In this document: positions 25,703-34,115 of the stretch, piece after piece
How the letters are laid out: every line of letters begins with the position of its first letter
Numbering within the stretch: position 1 is the stretch's first letter
Source: Chloroflexota bacterium
GTDB lineage: Bacteria > Chloroflexota > UBA4733
DNA: 45,474 nucleotides
NCBI GenBank assembly: GCA_023381895.1
Contig: JAMCTA010000141.1
Location: 1 to 45,474 of the forward strand
Direction of reading: 5' to 3'
The notes under the pieces: generated by a model
Databases searched by the model: none
Told to the model about the DNA's origin: nothing
The model's input: only the letters and a program-made list of their open reading frames with translations
Position numbers and translations under genes: made by a program

Positions 25703-27025
25703 GTGGTTGCCGAACGGATTGCTCACTTTGTCACGCACACTCTTGGCATCCGATTCCTCGTGGCGCTGGTGGCTGCCACAGGACTCTGGGTATGGCGCAC
25801 GGAACAGACGTTGCCCGGAACAGTCGATGTGAGTGTCCCAACAGCGATACCCGTGGAGATCAGCGGGCAACTACACGGGCTTGTCGTTGTGCCACAGCAA
25901 GGAGGGACGCCCACGGTACACATTCGCGTCAGCGTTCCTACCCGCGATCAGAATCGTGTCTCCGTGACGTGGTTCAAGGCCACCGTCAATGTGAGCCAGA
26001 CGACGCAGCCAGGCACACAGCTCTATCCCGTGACCGTCGAGTCACTGGAGCCAGGAGTGGTGGTCGATACTGCCAGCATTGTGCCCAGCGCTATCCCGGT
26101 AACGCTCGACCGCATCTCCCAGCGCCAGTTTCAGATCCAACCGGTCTATCAAGGCAACCTTCCAGCAGGCTACACCTACGCGCTCGCTCAGCTTGACAAC
26201 AACTCGGTCACGATCAGCGGTCCTCAGACGATCTTGAACCAGATTGCCTCTGTCGTAGCGGTGGTCCGGCTGGACAATCGCGAAAAGACGTTCAATGAGA
26301 CGGTGTCATTAATCCCCCAAAATGCAGAAGGCGGCGACGTATCCACGTCGGACTTGACACTAAGCCCGAAAACTGTGTCAGCGCACGTCGAGATCCATCA
26401 GCAGGCAGTGACGAAGACTGTACCGGTGCTGCCTCAGCTGACCGGACAGCCCGCCCCCGGATACGTGGTGTCGAGCATCACCGTTGCGCCGCAGACGCTC
26501 ACGATCGTGGGTAACCCTTCAGCTATTGACCCGCTCACAGCCATTCCAACGAACACCATCAACATCGCCAACGCCTCCTCCAACCAAACGATCAGCGTGG
26601 GGCTTCAAGCGCCAAGTGGCGTCCAGATCGCAGGTGCAAACAAGGTTCAGGTCACTGTCGCGATCACTGCGCTTCCCAGTAGCGTCATCTTGGCCGTGGC
26701 ACCGAAGGTGGAGGGGGTGCCCAATGGCTGGCAGGTGCGCGTTGCCACGACGAGCGTCAATCTCACGCTGCAAGGACCAGCGAGCGTGTTGCACAACCTC
26801 CAGGCACGAAACATCGCGATTATCGTCAACGTCGCCGGCCTGAGCTCCGGTGATCACCAGGTCACCCCCAGTATTCATCTCCCGAACCAGGTCTCCTTGG
26901 TTGCCACCGACCCCGGCAAGGTGTCGCTCACCATGATCGCACCGACACCCACGTCGACCCCTACTCCCCAGCCCACCGTAACCCCTTCGCCTTCTCCATC
27001 GCCAACATCTACCGCAACCCCTTAA
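25703..27025 (+). CDS. cdaR: CdaR (YbbR-domain) regulator of CdaA
   Basis: The 440-residue protein starts at GTG 25703 with a short membrane anchor (FLVALVAATGLWVW). Four YbbR-type beta repeats follow outside the membrane, shown by recurring phrases such as VTISGPQTILNQIASV, LTIVGNPSAI and LTLQGPASVLHNL. The C-terminus is a Thr/Pro/Ser-rich tail (TPTSTPTPQPTVTPSPSPSP), a likely wall-spanning stalk. CdaR binds CdaA and tunes c-di-AMP output. The gene is separated from cdaA by only 4 nt. Confidence 0.92.
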   Translation: MVAERIAHFVTHTLGIRFLVALVAATGLWVWRTEQTLPGTVDVSVPTAIPVEISGQLHGLVVVPQQGGTPTVHIRVSVPTRDQNRVSVTWFKATVNVSQTTQPGTQLYPVTVESLEPGVVVDTASIVPSAIPVTLDRISQRQFQIQPVYQGNLPAGYTYALAQLDNNSVTISGPQTILNQIASVVAVVRLDNREKTFNETVSLIPQNAEGGDVSTSDLTLSPKTVSAHVEIHQQAVTKTVPVLPQLTGQPAPGYVVSSITVAPQTLTIVGNPSAIDPLTAIPTNTINIANASSNQTISVGLQAPSGVQIAGANKVQVTVAITALPSSVILAVAPKVEGVPNGWQVRVATTSVNLTLQGPASVLHNLQARNIAIIVNVAGLSSGDHQVTPSIHLPNQVSLVATDPGKVSLTMIAPTPTSTPTPQPTVTPSPSPSPTSTATP

Positions 27026-27153
27026 ATGAGACCTCGATCTCTTCGTATCCTCCCGCTTCCAAGCAGGTACGCTAGACTGACAGGCAGGAGGCTCCGCAAG
27101 AGCCAAGCGCGAGTGCGTCCCGACGAGCCTCGTCGCGAAGAGAGGATTCCGAC

Positions 27154-27474
27154 GTGTCCACGCTCCCAAACGATGACTCTGCTTCAAGTCCGGAGGCAGA
27201 AGCAGGGCCGGCTGGCCAGCTGCCTCCGGAGAACGCGCAGCTCGTAGCAGCGAGTAATCACGCGCCGCATCAGCAGCGCGAGGGCGGAGAGCTCAGTGCT
27301 GCTGAAGCAGCGCTGCAAATCACCCTCAAGTGGATGGACCACGCCTCAGATGCAGCCGAGCTGGCGTTGAGTGACCAGGAGCTAGCTGAGGCCCAGGCGC
27401 AGTCCATCACGACGTTCTTCGAGAATGTGCTGAGCACGCTTGTGCTCCACTTTCCCGCCAAGAGACAAGAGTAA
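27154..27474 (+). CDS. Small acidic hypothetical protein
   Basis: A 106-residue frame from GTG 27154, polar and Gln/Ala/Glu-rich. The second half is helical, with the hydrophobic phrase SITTFFENVLSTLVLHFPAK. No known family was recognised and no ribosome site is strong. It lies 129 nt after cdaR and 70 nt before tRNA-Trp. It could be a real small gene because codon use resembles its neighbours, but a chance frame is not excluded. Confidence 0.5.
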   Translation: MSTLPNDDSASSPEAEAGPAGQLPPENAQLVAASNHAPHQQREGGELSAAEAALQITLKWMDHASDAAELALSDQELAEAQAQSITTFFENVLSTLVLHFPAKRQE

Positions 27475-27544
27475 CGGCAGGCAAGGCCAGTTGGTGTTGC
27501 AACGCTGCAGCCACCTGTTATCCTTATGTGCTATCGCGAAGCAG

Positions 27545-27617
27545 AGGAGTGTAGCTCAGTTGGTAGAGCAGCGGTCTCCAAAACCGCTGGTCGGGGGTTC
27601 GAGTCCCTCCACTCCTG
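27545..27617 (+). tRNA. trnW: tRNA-Trp (anticodon CCA)
   Basis: Acceptor AGGAGTG pairs with CACTCCT. The D-arm GCTCAGTTGGTAGAGC, the anticodon loop CTCCAAA (anticodon CCA) on stem GCGGT/ACCGC, and the T-arm around TTCGAGT are all present. The discriminator is G, and the 3' CCA is not encoded. It borders the accessory region to its right, and tRNA genes are common island insertion sites. Confidence 0.95.
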
Positions 27618-28070
27618 CCGTCTATAGACTGCTTCCCGAGCTGGGACTGTCGGTGTCTGGGGCCATTTGACAGCCAAACTCTAATAGGTTGCCTATCCGC
27701 TCCGGCGCCGCGCCCCAAGTCGTCGTCGCCCTGCTGCGGCGCTGCCACTGCACGAATATCGCGGCCGCCTCGTGCACCCACGCCGACCGTCCACGCACTG
27801 CCGCCACCCTCGTCCTCGGCCACCAAATTGAGTAGTGAAAAGACCCTGTCTGGTGATATTGTAAGGTCTTGATAACCTCCGGATTGCGGTATGCTCAACC
27901 CACCAGGAGCGAAGGCAGCCGCTGTGCTTTCTTCTCGCCAAGGCGCTTTTCATGTCAAGGATGGCCCTGCCGCCTGGGCCACCGTTGTGCTGCCGCCGAC
28001 GACCAGGAGGCGTACGAGAGCGAACATTCGGTTGCTGTGCAGGCGGCCCCACAGTCGCAGGAGGACCGGC
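27618..28070 (+). other. Island border without a supported gene
   Basis: About 450 bases between tRNA-Trp and the broken lipoprotein gene carry only overlapping short frames without recognisable products. A possible promoter, TTGATA and TATGCT with a short 15-nt spacer (27869-27895), points towards the pseudogene. No second copy of the tRNA 3' end was found. Confidence 0.4.
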
Positions 28071-28431
28071 ATGGCTGGTGCAAGACAAGATCTCGGCAGC
28101 AGGGACGAGGTCGGAGGCTACACCCGGCGGCAACTCGTGATCCGGTTGGGCCGGGGCTGATGCCTGCGCCCCGGCCAAGGGGCGGACCAAGCTGGTGCAT
28201 TGGGAATGGGCCGGTTGGCCCCAGATGAACGGCCCGTTGACCAAGAACTTCAACGACGCCCATGCTGACCTCGAGGTGACCGTCGAGACGTCGGCCGGCA
28301 ACTACTGGGACAAGCTGCAGGTGCTCTTTGCCGGCAATAGCCGGGTGCCCGACACCTACCGTATCAATGGCCCCGCCTTCCCGTTCCTGGCCGCTAAGGG
28401 CATGGCCGTCGACATCTCGCCGCTTCTTGGG
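28071..28431 (+). pseudogene. N-terminal fragment of a sugar ABC transporter substrate-binding lipoprotein
   Basis: ATG 28071 follows an excellent ribosome site (CAGGAGGACC). It starts a peptide with a twin-arginine-like signal (GGYTRRQLVIRLG) that ends at a TGA at 28158. In another frame the mature protein continues: KLVHWEWAGWPQMNGPLTKN, then NYWDKLQVLFAGNSRVPDTY and MAVDISPLLG. This is the N-terminal lobe of a family 1 solute-binding protein. A short deletion has removed the signal's hydrophobic core, and the gene stops abruptly at the end of hsdM. The C-terminal part of a similar gene lies at 39823-40540. Confidence 0.82.
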
Positions 28432-29976
28432 TCAGGTCCGCGTGGAGAGGCTGCGCAGCACCGCCAGCGCCTCGGCCACCTCGCGGCCCTGGGCCTCGAT
28501 GAGGTTCAGCAGCTCATCCGGCGTGCGGGTGTCGCCGTCCGCTCTGACCGCGGGGTTGACCGCCTTCAAATCGTAGTTGCGCTGCTTGATGGCGGCGATG
28601 GGCACAGTCCAACTGTGGGCGCTGTCGGCCCGTGTCGGAAGCAAGCGGAAGCACTCCTCCAGGTGAGCGAGGGTGAGGGGACGGGTCTTGGTCACTTTGA
28701 CGTCGCTGAGGTCGTAGTACCAGATCTGTTTGGTCGGCTGGCCTTTGGTGAAGCAGAGCAGGTTGGTCTTGACGCCCCCGCCGGCGGCGGCGAAGACGTT
28801 GGGCGGCAGGCTGACGATGGCCCAGAGGTCGCACTGATCGAGCAGCATGCGCTTGGCGCCGACGAAGCCGGCCTCGTTGGTGCGGAACAGCACACCTTCG
28901 TCCAGCACGATGCCGCAGCGCCCGCCGGGCCGCAGCGACCGCACGACGTGCTGCAAGAACAGCACCTGGGTGGCGCTGGTCTTGTAGGCAAAGTTGGTCT
29001 GGGCCTCCGGGCCTTCCTTCCCTCCGAAGGGCGGATTGGTCAGCACCACATCGAAGCCGGCGGGGGCGCCGGCAAAGAGGCCGCCATACGTTTCACCGCC
29101 ACTCAACGTGTTGCCGTGCCAGAGGTGGGGACTGTCGATGCCGTGCAACACCAGGTTGGCCAACGCGATGGGGTAGATCAGGTTCTCTTTCTCCCGGCCG
29201 TAGAAGGTGGACTGCTTGAGCGTGTCCAACTGGTCGGCCGTGGCGGCCTGCGGCCGCATGTGGTCGTAGCACTGGGCCAAAAAGCCGCCGGTGCCGCAGC
29301 AGGGGTCGTAGACGGTCTCGCCCACTTGCGGGTCGATGACGCGCACCAGCGCCCGGATGACCTCGCGGGGCGTGAAGAACTGGCCGCCGTCGTTGTTCTT
29401 CTCCCCCATCTTCAGCAGCAGGCCCTCGTAGACCTGGGAGAGCGTGAAGATGTGCGTCTGGTCGATGGCGCCCAGGCGCAACTGGTCCAGCTTGTCCAAG
29501 ATGTCGAGGAAGTTGCGTTCGGTGTCCACGCGCACCCGTTCCACGCCGGAGAGGGTCTCGCCGATCACCTTCTGGCGGGGTGTGGCGTTGGGCCGGTCGC
29601 GCAGCCCTTTGAGGTGGGGCAGCAGCTCGCCGTTGACGAAGCCGAAGAAGCTGCCCAACGCCCCCTGCTGGAGCTCGACGCGCTTCGGTCCGTCGGCGGC
29701 AGCCCAATCCCGCCAGCGGTAAGGCGCCTGCAGCGACGGCGTGAAGACCGCGCCCACCGCCTCAGCCTCGGCCGCCTCCTGGTCCTCGCGCTCGTCCAAA
29801 ATGCGCAGGAACAGCAGCCAGGTGAGTTCGGGCACATACTGCAAGGCGCTGGCGCAGTTGGACCGGCGCATGATGTCGCAGACGGCCCAGATGACGGAGT
29901 TGAGCGACTGCTGGGTGGCGAGGATCTTGGCCTTGCCGTTGCCGTTGTTGCTGTCAGTCTTGATGACGCGGACCAC
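28432..29976 (-). CDS. hsdM: Type I restriction-modification DNA methyltransferase HsdM
   Basis: The 514-residue protein has an N-terminal HsdM helical domain, then GQFFTPREVIRAL (198-210). The SAM-binding motif I YDPCCGTGGF lies at 223-232, and the catalytic NPPF at 314-317 (VVLTNPPFGGKEGPEA). This is an N6-adenine methyltransferase; with HsdS it protects host sites, and with HsdR it forms the restriction complex. GTG 29976 lies 3 nt after the hsdS stop. It is the last gene of the island, at the junction with the lipoprotein fragment. Confidence 0.95.
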   Translation of the reverse strand: MVRVIKTDSNNGNGKAKILATQQSLNSVIWAVCDIMRRSNCASALQYVPELTWLLFLRILDEREDQEAAEAEAVGAVFTPSLQAPYRWRDWAAADGPKRVELQQGALGSFFGFVNGELLPHLKGLRDRPNATPRQKVIGETLSGVERVRVDTERNFLDILDKLDQLRLGAIDQTHIFTLSQVYEGLLLKMGEKNNDGGQFFTPREVIRALVRVIDPQVGETVYDPCCGTGGFLAQCYDHMRPQAATADQLDTLKQSTFYGREKENLIYPIALANLVLHGIDSPHLWHGNTLSGGETYGGLFAGAPAGFDVVLTNPPFGGKEGPEAQTNFAYKTSATQVLFLQHVVRSLRPGGRCGIVLDEGVLFRTNEAGFVGAKRMLLDQCDLWAIVSLPPNVFAAAGGGVKTNLLCFTKGQPTKQIWYYDLSDVKVTKTRPLTLAHLEECFRLLPTRADSAHSWTVPIAAIKQRNYDLKAVNPAVRADGDTRTPDELLNLIEAQGREVAEALAVLRSLSTRT

Positions 29977-29979
29977 AGG

Positions 29980-31266
29980 TTAGAGCCTTCCGTTGAATGC
30001 TTCGCGCAGCAGGGACGATGGTAGGGCGTTGATGGCGAGGTGTTGGCTCTTGAGTGCTGAGGCTGCGTTCGTTGCACCGGCGCGCTGCTGGTCGAGAGCC
30101 TTCAAAACATGGCGTTGTTCGGTGACCGGCGGGGCTGGCACATGCAGCTTGAGAAGTTGTGCTCGTGTGATCTTTTTCATGGTACCGCTGGCGCCACCTG
30201 CGCGATCCCTCCAGTAGCCGCTGAGGTAGAGAAACGACAGGTACGCCCCCAAGAAATGGGGTTCCATGCCGTCGCCGGGTAAGCATCGGATGGTCAGATC
30301 GGAGGCAACAGCGCCGTGGAGGATGCCTCCAAAGACCGCGGCGCGGCCGACCAACTCGGCGGTGTTGCTGCGCGCAATGAGCACCTCGCCGGGCTGTACC
30401 AGGCAGTCCGCGACGTCCGCGGCCCACATTCTGGCTTTCTTCACGCCGGCAGGCTGAAAGCCAAACTCCGACAGGCAGGCCGTGGTAATTGCTATGACTT
30501 CCGTGTCACCCACCGTGGCGATTGATCTAGCAGGCAGAAGTTCGGCCACCTCCTCCAGCGGCTTCATCGGCCAGCGCTGCGCTTCCTCGCCATCAAAGAC
30601 CGCCCGCAGGTACGCAGGTGGCAGCGCCTCCGCCGCCGCCACCTGCGCCTCGGCCGCGGCACGCGCTCGGTCCACCGCCGCCATCTGGTCGGTCAGGATG
30701 GCGGCGATGCGGCGCTGTTCGGCCAACGGTGGAAGAGGTATGTCAAGGGCGACGAGCTTGTCGCGCTGCACGGCCGCTTGGCCAATCCAGCGATTACAAA
30801 TGCGTTGGAAAACACCGTCGTGCCATTGCTGTTGTAGCCAGAGTACAAGGTAGCGTGCGTCTAGAGTCGGCTGTGGACGCAGACGCGTAAAGTGGTTGCT
30901 GTAGGCGATGCAATCCTCACTGCCCAAGAATAGTGCGCTCTTGCCGACAAGTTCCGCACTGTTGGTGTTATTGAATAGCACGTCGCCGGGCAGCAAACGG
31001 TAGCGCTCCATCGTCTTTTCGTCGGCCGGCACTCGAATGTAGGAACTCCAGTCGAAGGTCCCCTGAGTCGTTACATTGTTCATGCGAAGCTGGATGATGC
31101 CACCATCGTCGCGTGCTCCGCTGGCAAAGCCAACCTGGGCTTCTGCGATGACGTCGCCCAAGCGCACCCAGCGCCAGCCCGCCGGCAAGGCACCCTGCGG
31201 GGCAGGCGTCACGGCGTTGTGCGTCGTGGGTAGCTTGCCGTCAATCGTGCCGGGCATGGCCTTCAC
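29980..31266 (-). CDS. hsdS: Type I restriction-modification specificity subunit HsdS
   Basis: The 428-residue product has two target-recognition domains. Each is followed by a conserved helical spacer: PLPPLAEQRRIAAILTDQMA near residue 185, and PAPPVTEQRHVLKALDQQRA near 390. These coiled spacers set the distance between the two half-sites of the recognised DNA sequence. The specificity itself cannot be read. The start may be GTG 31266 or the ATG three codons later. The gene is intact, which suggests an active system. Confidence 0.93.
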   Translation of the reverse strand: MKAMPGTIDGKLPTTHNAVTPAPQGALPAGWRWVRLGDVIAEAQVGFASGARDDGGIIQLRMNNVTTQGTFDWSSYIRVPADEKTMERYRLLPGDVLFNNTNSAELVGKSALFLGSEDCIAYSNHFTRLRPQPTLDARYLVLWLQQQWHDGVFQRICNRWIGQAAVQRDKLVALDIPLPPLAEQRRIAAILTDQMAAVDRARAAAEAQVAAAEALPPAYLRAVFDGEEAQRWPMKPLEEVAELLPARSIATVGDTEVIAITTACLSEFGFQPAGVKKARMWAADVADCLVQPGEVLIARSNTAELVGRAAVFGGILHGAVASDLTIRCLPGDGMEPHFLGAYLSFLYLSGYWRDRAGGASGTMKKITRAQLLKLHVPAPPVTEQRHVLKALDQQRAGATNAASALKSQHLAINALPSSLLREAFNGRL

Positions 31267-31324
31267 GCCTGCTCATCAATGTCGTCGGTGGCGAATCCTG
31301 GGCCATTGCCGCGCCGGACGATCA

Positions 31325-31458
31325 CCCGCCGCTGAAGCGGCGGGCTACGATGACGAACCCCCGTGAACGGGGCTGGGGACGGTGCGGAAATGGGCGCTGC
31401 ACAGACCCAGCCTGCTTCAGCAGGCTTTGTGATCGTAGCCCGCCCATAAATGGGCGGG
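31325..31458 (+). repeat. Palindromic multi-hairpin element between hsdR and hsdS
   Basis: Four consecutive hairpins with 2-nt loops: CCCGCCGCT/AGCGGCGGG (31325-31344), CCCCGT/ACGGGG (31359-31372), AGCCTGCT/AGCAGGCT (31409-31426) and CCCGCCCAT/ATGGGCGGG (31439-31458). The whole element is also an inverted repeat, with GGGCTACGAT (31342-31351) opposite ATCGTAGCCC (31432-31441). It resembles dispersed REP- or MITE-like palindromes in some bacterial genomes. Between hsdR and hsdS it may act as an attenuator or protect the mRNA. Confidence 0.8.
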
Positions 31459-31504
31459 TGGACCGGCGTCGCGGCCGACGGAATGGATTCGCCATCAGCC
31501 ACTG

Positions 31505-33886
31505 TCACGGCGCGAAGATCCTCTCTTTGGCCTGGCGCAGCACCTCTGCCGGCCGGCCCAGCACGCCCAGCGCCGCCAGCCCTCCGGCTCGGACGACGCC
31601 TGGCGTCTGGAAGACCGCCGGGTTCTCCAGGCCATCTGTACCGGCCAGGGCGAACTGCGTCGCCAGGGCGTTCAGTGTGGCTCGCGCCGATCCGGGCAGG
31701 CTGTTCAGCCAGCGTGCGTGCTTGTATCCGAAGGCGGCCGCCCGTTGCAGCCGGGTGTGCGGGGCCTGGCCGTAGCCGAGCTCGGCCAGGATGTCGTAGA
31801 GGTCGTAATCGGCGCGTTCATCCACGGCCCGCACCACCTGGGCCGAGCGACCGCCGTCGGGTAGGTGGGCCAGCAGTGACTGCCGCGCCGATGGAGTCAC
31901 CCACTGCTGGCGGAACTCGTCCAGCGTCGGGGCCTCCGCCACCAGCGTTTCGGCCAGGCGCGCCTTGTAGGCTTCGACCGTCACCGGCATCGCCTTGCCG
32001 TCCACCATCGTCACGATGTACTTGCCGGCGTGGCTGACGCGGACCTCGATGCCCTCGACCTGCACGATGGGCTCGGCCGGGCGTGGGCTGCTGTCCGGGT
32101 TCTCTGGTTTCGGCTGGGCCGGCGCCTTGTACTTCGTGATGAAGGCTTTGCCGAACAACCTGGTGGCGTTGGTATAGTCGTAGACGCGAAAGGCGAGTTT
32201 GCCGCTGGGCGGGTCCAGACGAGTGCCGCGGCCCACCATCTGGTAGAAGGCGATGGGCGACTGCACGTACTTGAAGAAGACGATGTTGCGGACGACGGGC
32301 ACGTCCACGCCGGTCGTCAAGAGGTCCACAGTGGTGGCAATGAAGTGGCTGCGGGCGCTGCCGCGCAGGTCGGCCAGATACTCGTTGCCGCCGCTGGCCG
32401 CCGTACATTTGAAGGCGTACAGCTCGGCTCGCTCCACGCCCTGCTCGGTACACCAGTCGGCGTAGCGGTTGTTCAGGGCGATCGCCACCGCCTCGGCGTG
32501 GTGGTCGCGCACGCAGAAGATGATCGTCTTCTGCTCGGGGCCGCCCGTCTCCAGCAGGGACTGGAAGAGGTCCAGACACATCGCCTGCACGCGGTCCGGC
32601 AGCAGCAGGGTGTCTTCGAAGTGCCCTTCGGCGTAGTACTCGCGTAGTTCTTCGCGCAGCATCGGCGCGCCGGTGCGGGCGTTGGTCGGCCGGCGAGCCA
32701 CGATCTCGTCGCTGCTGAGGCCGGTGGCGTCGACGTTGACGCGACCCGGCACGACCTCGCAGGCGGCCAGATAGCCGTCTTCGATGCCCTGGGCCATGTC
32801 GTAGCTGTAGACGGGTTCGCCGAAATAGGCGACGTTGTCGGCGCTGATCTGCACGTCCGCCGTCGCTGCCGGCGTCCGCCGGCCCAGGTCCAGTTCGCGG
32901 GGCGTGGCCGTCAGGCCGATCTGGGCGGCGGCCAGATTGTGGGTGAGCACCTGCGACCAGCGGCCCCAGGCGCTGCGATGGCATTCGTCCAGGATGATGT
33001 GGGAGAAGTAGTCCGGCGGGTAATGCTCGGTCAGGAAGGTGGCGTCGGCCTCGTCACCCGCGTCGCCGTCCAGGCCGAGCGTCTGGTAGGTGGCGATCAG
33101 CACACGGGCATTCTTGGCGGCGTCGCCGGCCCGCACGACCGCCGCGTTGGCCCCGAAGGCGTTGTGCAAAGCGGCCGCCGCCTGGCTGCGCAGTTCCTCG
33201 CGGTCGACGACGAACAGCGCCTTGCGCAACTGGCCCGCTTCGGCGATGCGCTGCAGAAGGGCTGTGGCGATGAAGGTCTTGCCGGCCCCGGTGGCCAGCG
33301 AGAGCAGCGCCCGCGGCGGCTGCCCCTGCTGGTGGCACTGCGCTAGCTTCTCCAGGATGGCGCGGATGGCGGCGTCCTGGTAGTAGCGGCGGGGGCCTTC
33401 GCCGCCGGGATAGCGGGCCAGCAAGGGCGCGGCCTCCGGCGCATCCAGGCGGAAGCCGGTCCAGGCCTCGTAGCGAGTACGCAGGTCGTCGGGCGTGGGG
33501 AACTCCGCCAGCGGTCGGGCCGGGCTGATGCGGCCGGTGCCGCGGTCGTATTCGACGAAGAGGTAACCGTTGCTGCTGAAGACGAAGGGGACGTTGAGGC
33601 GTTTGCTGTCGGCGTAGGCACGTCCCTGTTGCAGGCCGTGCGCCGGCGGCAGGTGTTCGGCCTTGGCTTCGATCAGCGCCACCGCGACCGGTTGTGCGCC
33701 GGCGTGGACCCTGACGCGCAACGTGTAATCGACGCGGCCCCTGGCCTGCTTACGTGGCTGCCCCTCGACGATGGTGATGGCCCCGGCGGTCTCCTCCCGG
33801 CGCAGGAGGTCTTCGGTCCAGCCCCGGGCGTAGATCGCCGGGTCGATCAGCTTGGCGCGGGTGTCGGCTTCGGAGAGCGCCGTGAC
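31505..33886 (-). CDS. hsdR: Type I restriction endonuclease subunit HsdR, without a canonical start codon
   Basis: The conserved reading frame covers about 793 codons. The N-terminal nuclease domain contains Asp53 (GRVDYTLRV) and Glu73-Ala-Lys75 (VALIEAKAEH), the PD-(D/E)xK residues. A superfamily 2 helicase follows with Walker A SLATGAGKTFIATAL, the DECH box (LDECHRSAWGRW) and later QMVGRGTRLD. The C-terminus is of the EcoEI type. The family's N-terminus begins at 33886, where the codon is GTC behind a good GGAGGA site. One base change would restore GTG. The first canonical start is TTG 33721, which would drop Asp53. Translation may use GTC, or the gene may be impaired. Confidence 0.88.
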   Translation of the reverse strand, partial: VTALSEADTRAKLIDPAIYARGWTEDLLRREETAGAITIVEGQPRKQARGRVDYTLRVRVHAGAQPVAVALIEAKAEHLPPAHGLQQGRAYADSKRLNVPFVFSSNGYLFVEYDRGTGRISPARPLAEFPTPDDLRTRYEAWTGFRLDAPEAAPLLARYPGGEGPRRYYQDAAIRAILEKLAQCHQQGQPPRALLSLATGAGKTFIATALLQRIAEAGQLRKALFVVDREELRSQAAAALHNAFGANAAVVRAGDAAKNARVLIATYQTLGLDGDAGDEADATFLTEHYPPDYFSHIILDECHRSAWGRWSQVLTHNLAAAQIGLTATPRELDLGRRTPAATADVQISADNVAYFGEPVYSYDMAQGIEDGYLAACEVVPGRVNVDATGLSSDEIVARRPTNARTGAPMLREELREYYAEGHFEDTLLLPDRVQAMCLDLFQSLLETGGPEQKTIIFCVRDHHAEAVAIALNNRYADWCTEQGVERAELYAFKCTAASGGNEYLADLRGSARSHFIATTVDLLTTGVDVPVVRNIVFFKYVQSPIAFYQMVGRGTRLDPPSGKLAFRVYDYTNATRLFGKAFITKYKAPAQPKPENPDSSPRPAEPIVQVEGIEVRVSHAGKYIVTMVDGKAMPVTVEAYKARLAETLVAEAPTLDEFRQQWVTPSARQSLLAHLPDGGRSAQVVRAVDERADYDLYDILAELGYGQAPHTRLQRAAAFGYKHARWLNSLPGSARATLNALATQFALAGTDGLENPAVFQTPGVVRAGGLAALGVLGRPAEVLRQAKERIFAP

Positions 33887-33908
33887 CTGTCCTCCTCGCT
33901 CAACGGCC

Positions 33909-34115
33909 TCACTGGGCTACCATAACCCCGGATGTAACTTTTCGTTCCCTATGATGACAGCGCCCTACGCATGAGCGCAAGGACGAACGGGCATGGTCTC
34001 CCCCGTCCATACTACCGGCCACGCGAATACGATACGGGCCGACTACGGGCTGCGGGTCCCGGTCCGTCCAGACGAGCACGGAGCCCTGGATCTCAATAAT
34101 GTTGTGGAACGTCAT
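33909..34115 (-). CDS. Short hypothetical protein, possibly truncated
   Basis: A 68-residue frame whose ATG overlaps the stop of the 689-residue gene by 4 nt (ATGA), which suggests coupled translation. The first half (MTFHNIIEIQGSVLVWTDRD) reads like a folded protein; the second half is low-quality, Arg/His/Cys-rich sequence that may be out of frame. It ends 22 nt before the presumed hsdR start. The gene could be a remnant of a longer partner protein. No family was recognised. Confidence 0.5.
   Translation of the reverse strand: MTFHNIIEIQGSVLVWTDRDPQPVVGPYRIRVAGSMDGGDHARSSLRSCVGRCHHRERKVTSGVMVAQ

Noticed and set aside
27524..27898. A 124-residue minus-strand frame ending in a familiar-looking GGTRTPDQRF stretch
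   Set aside because: That stretch is the antisense translation of tRNA-Trp, a well-known false protein, and the rest has no family.
28195..30024. A 609-residue plus-strand open frame
   Set aside because: Its start is the lipoprotein fragment, but most of it is antisense to hsdM, whose motifs are clear; the frame is open because of high GC.
31818..32984. A 388-residue Arg-rich frame within hsdR
   Set aside because: It is a shadow of hsdR in another frame, low in complexity and without any motif.
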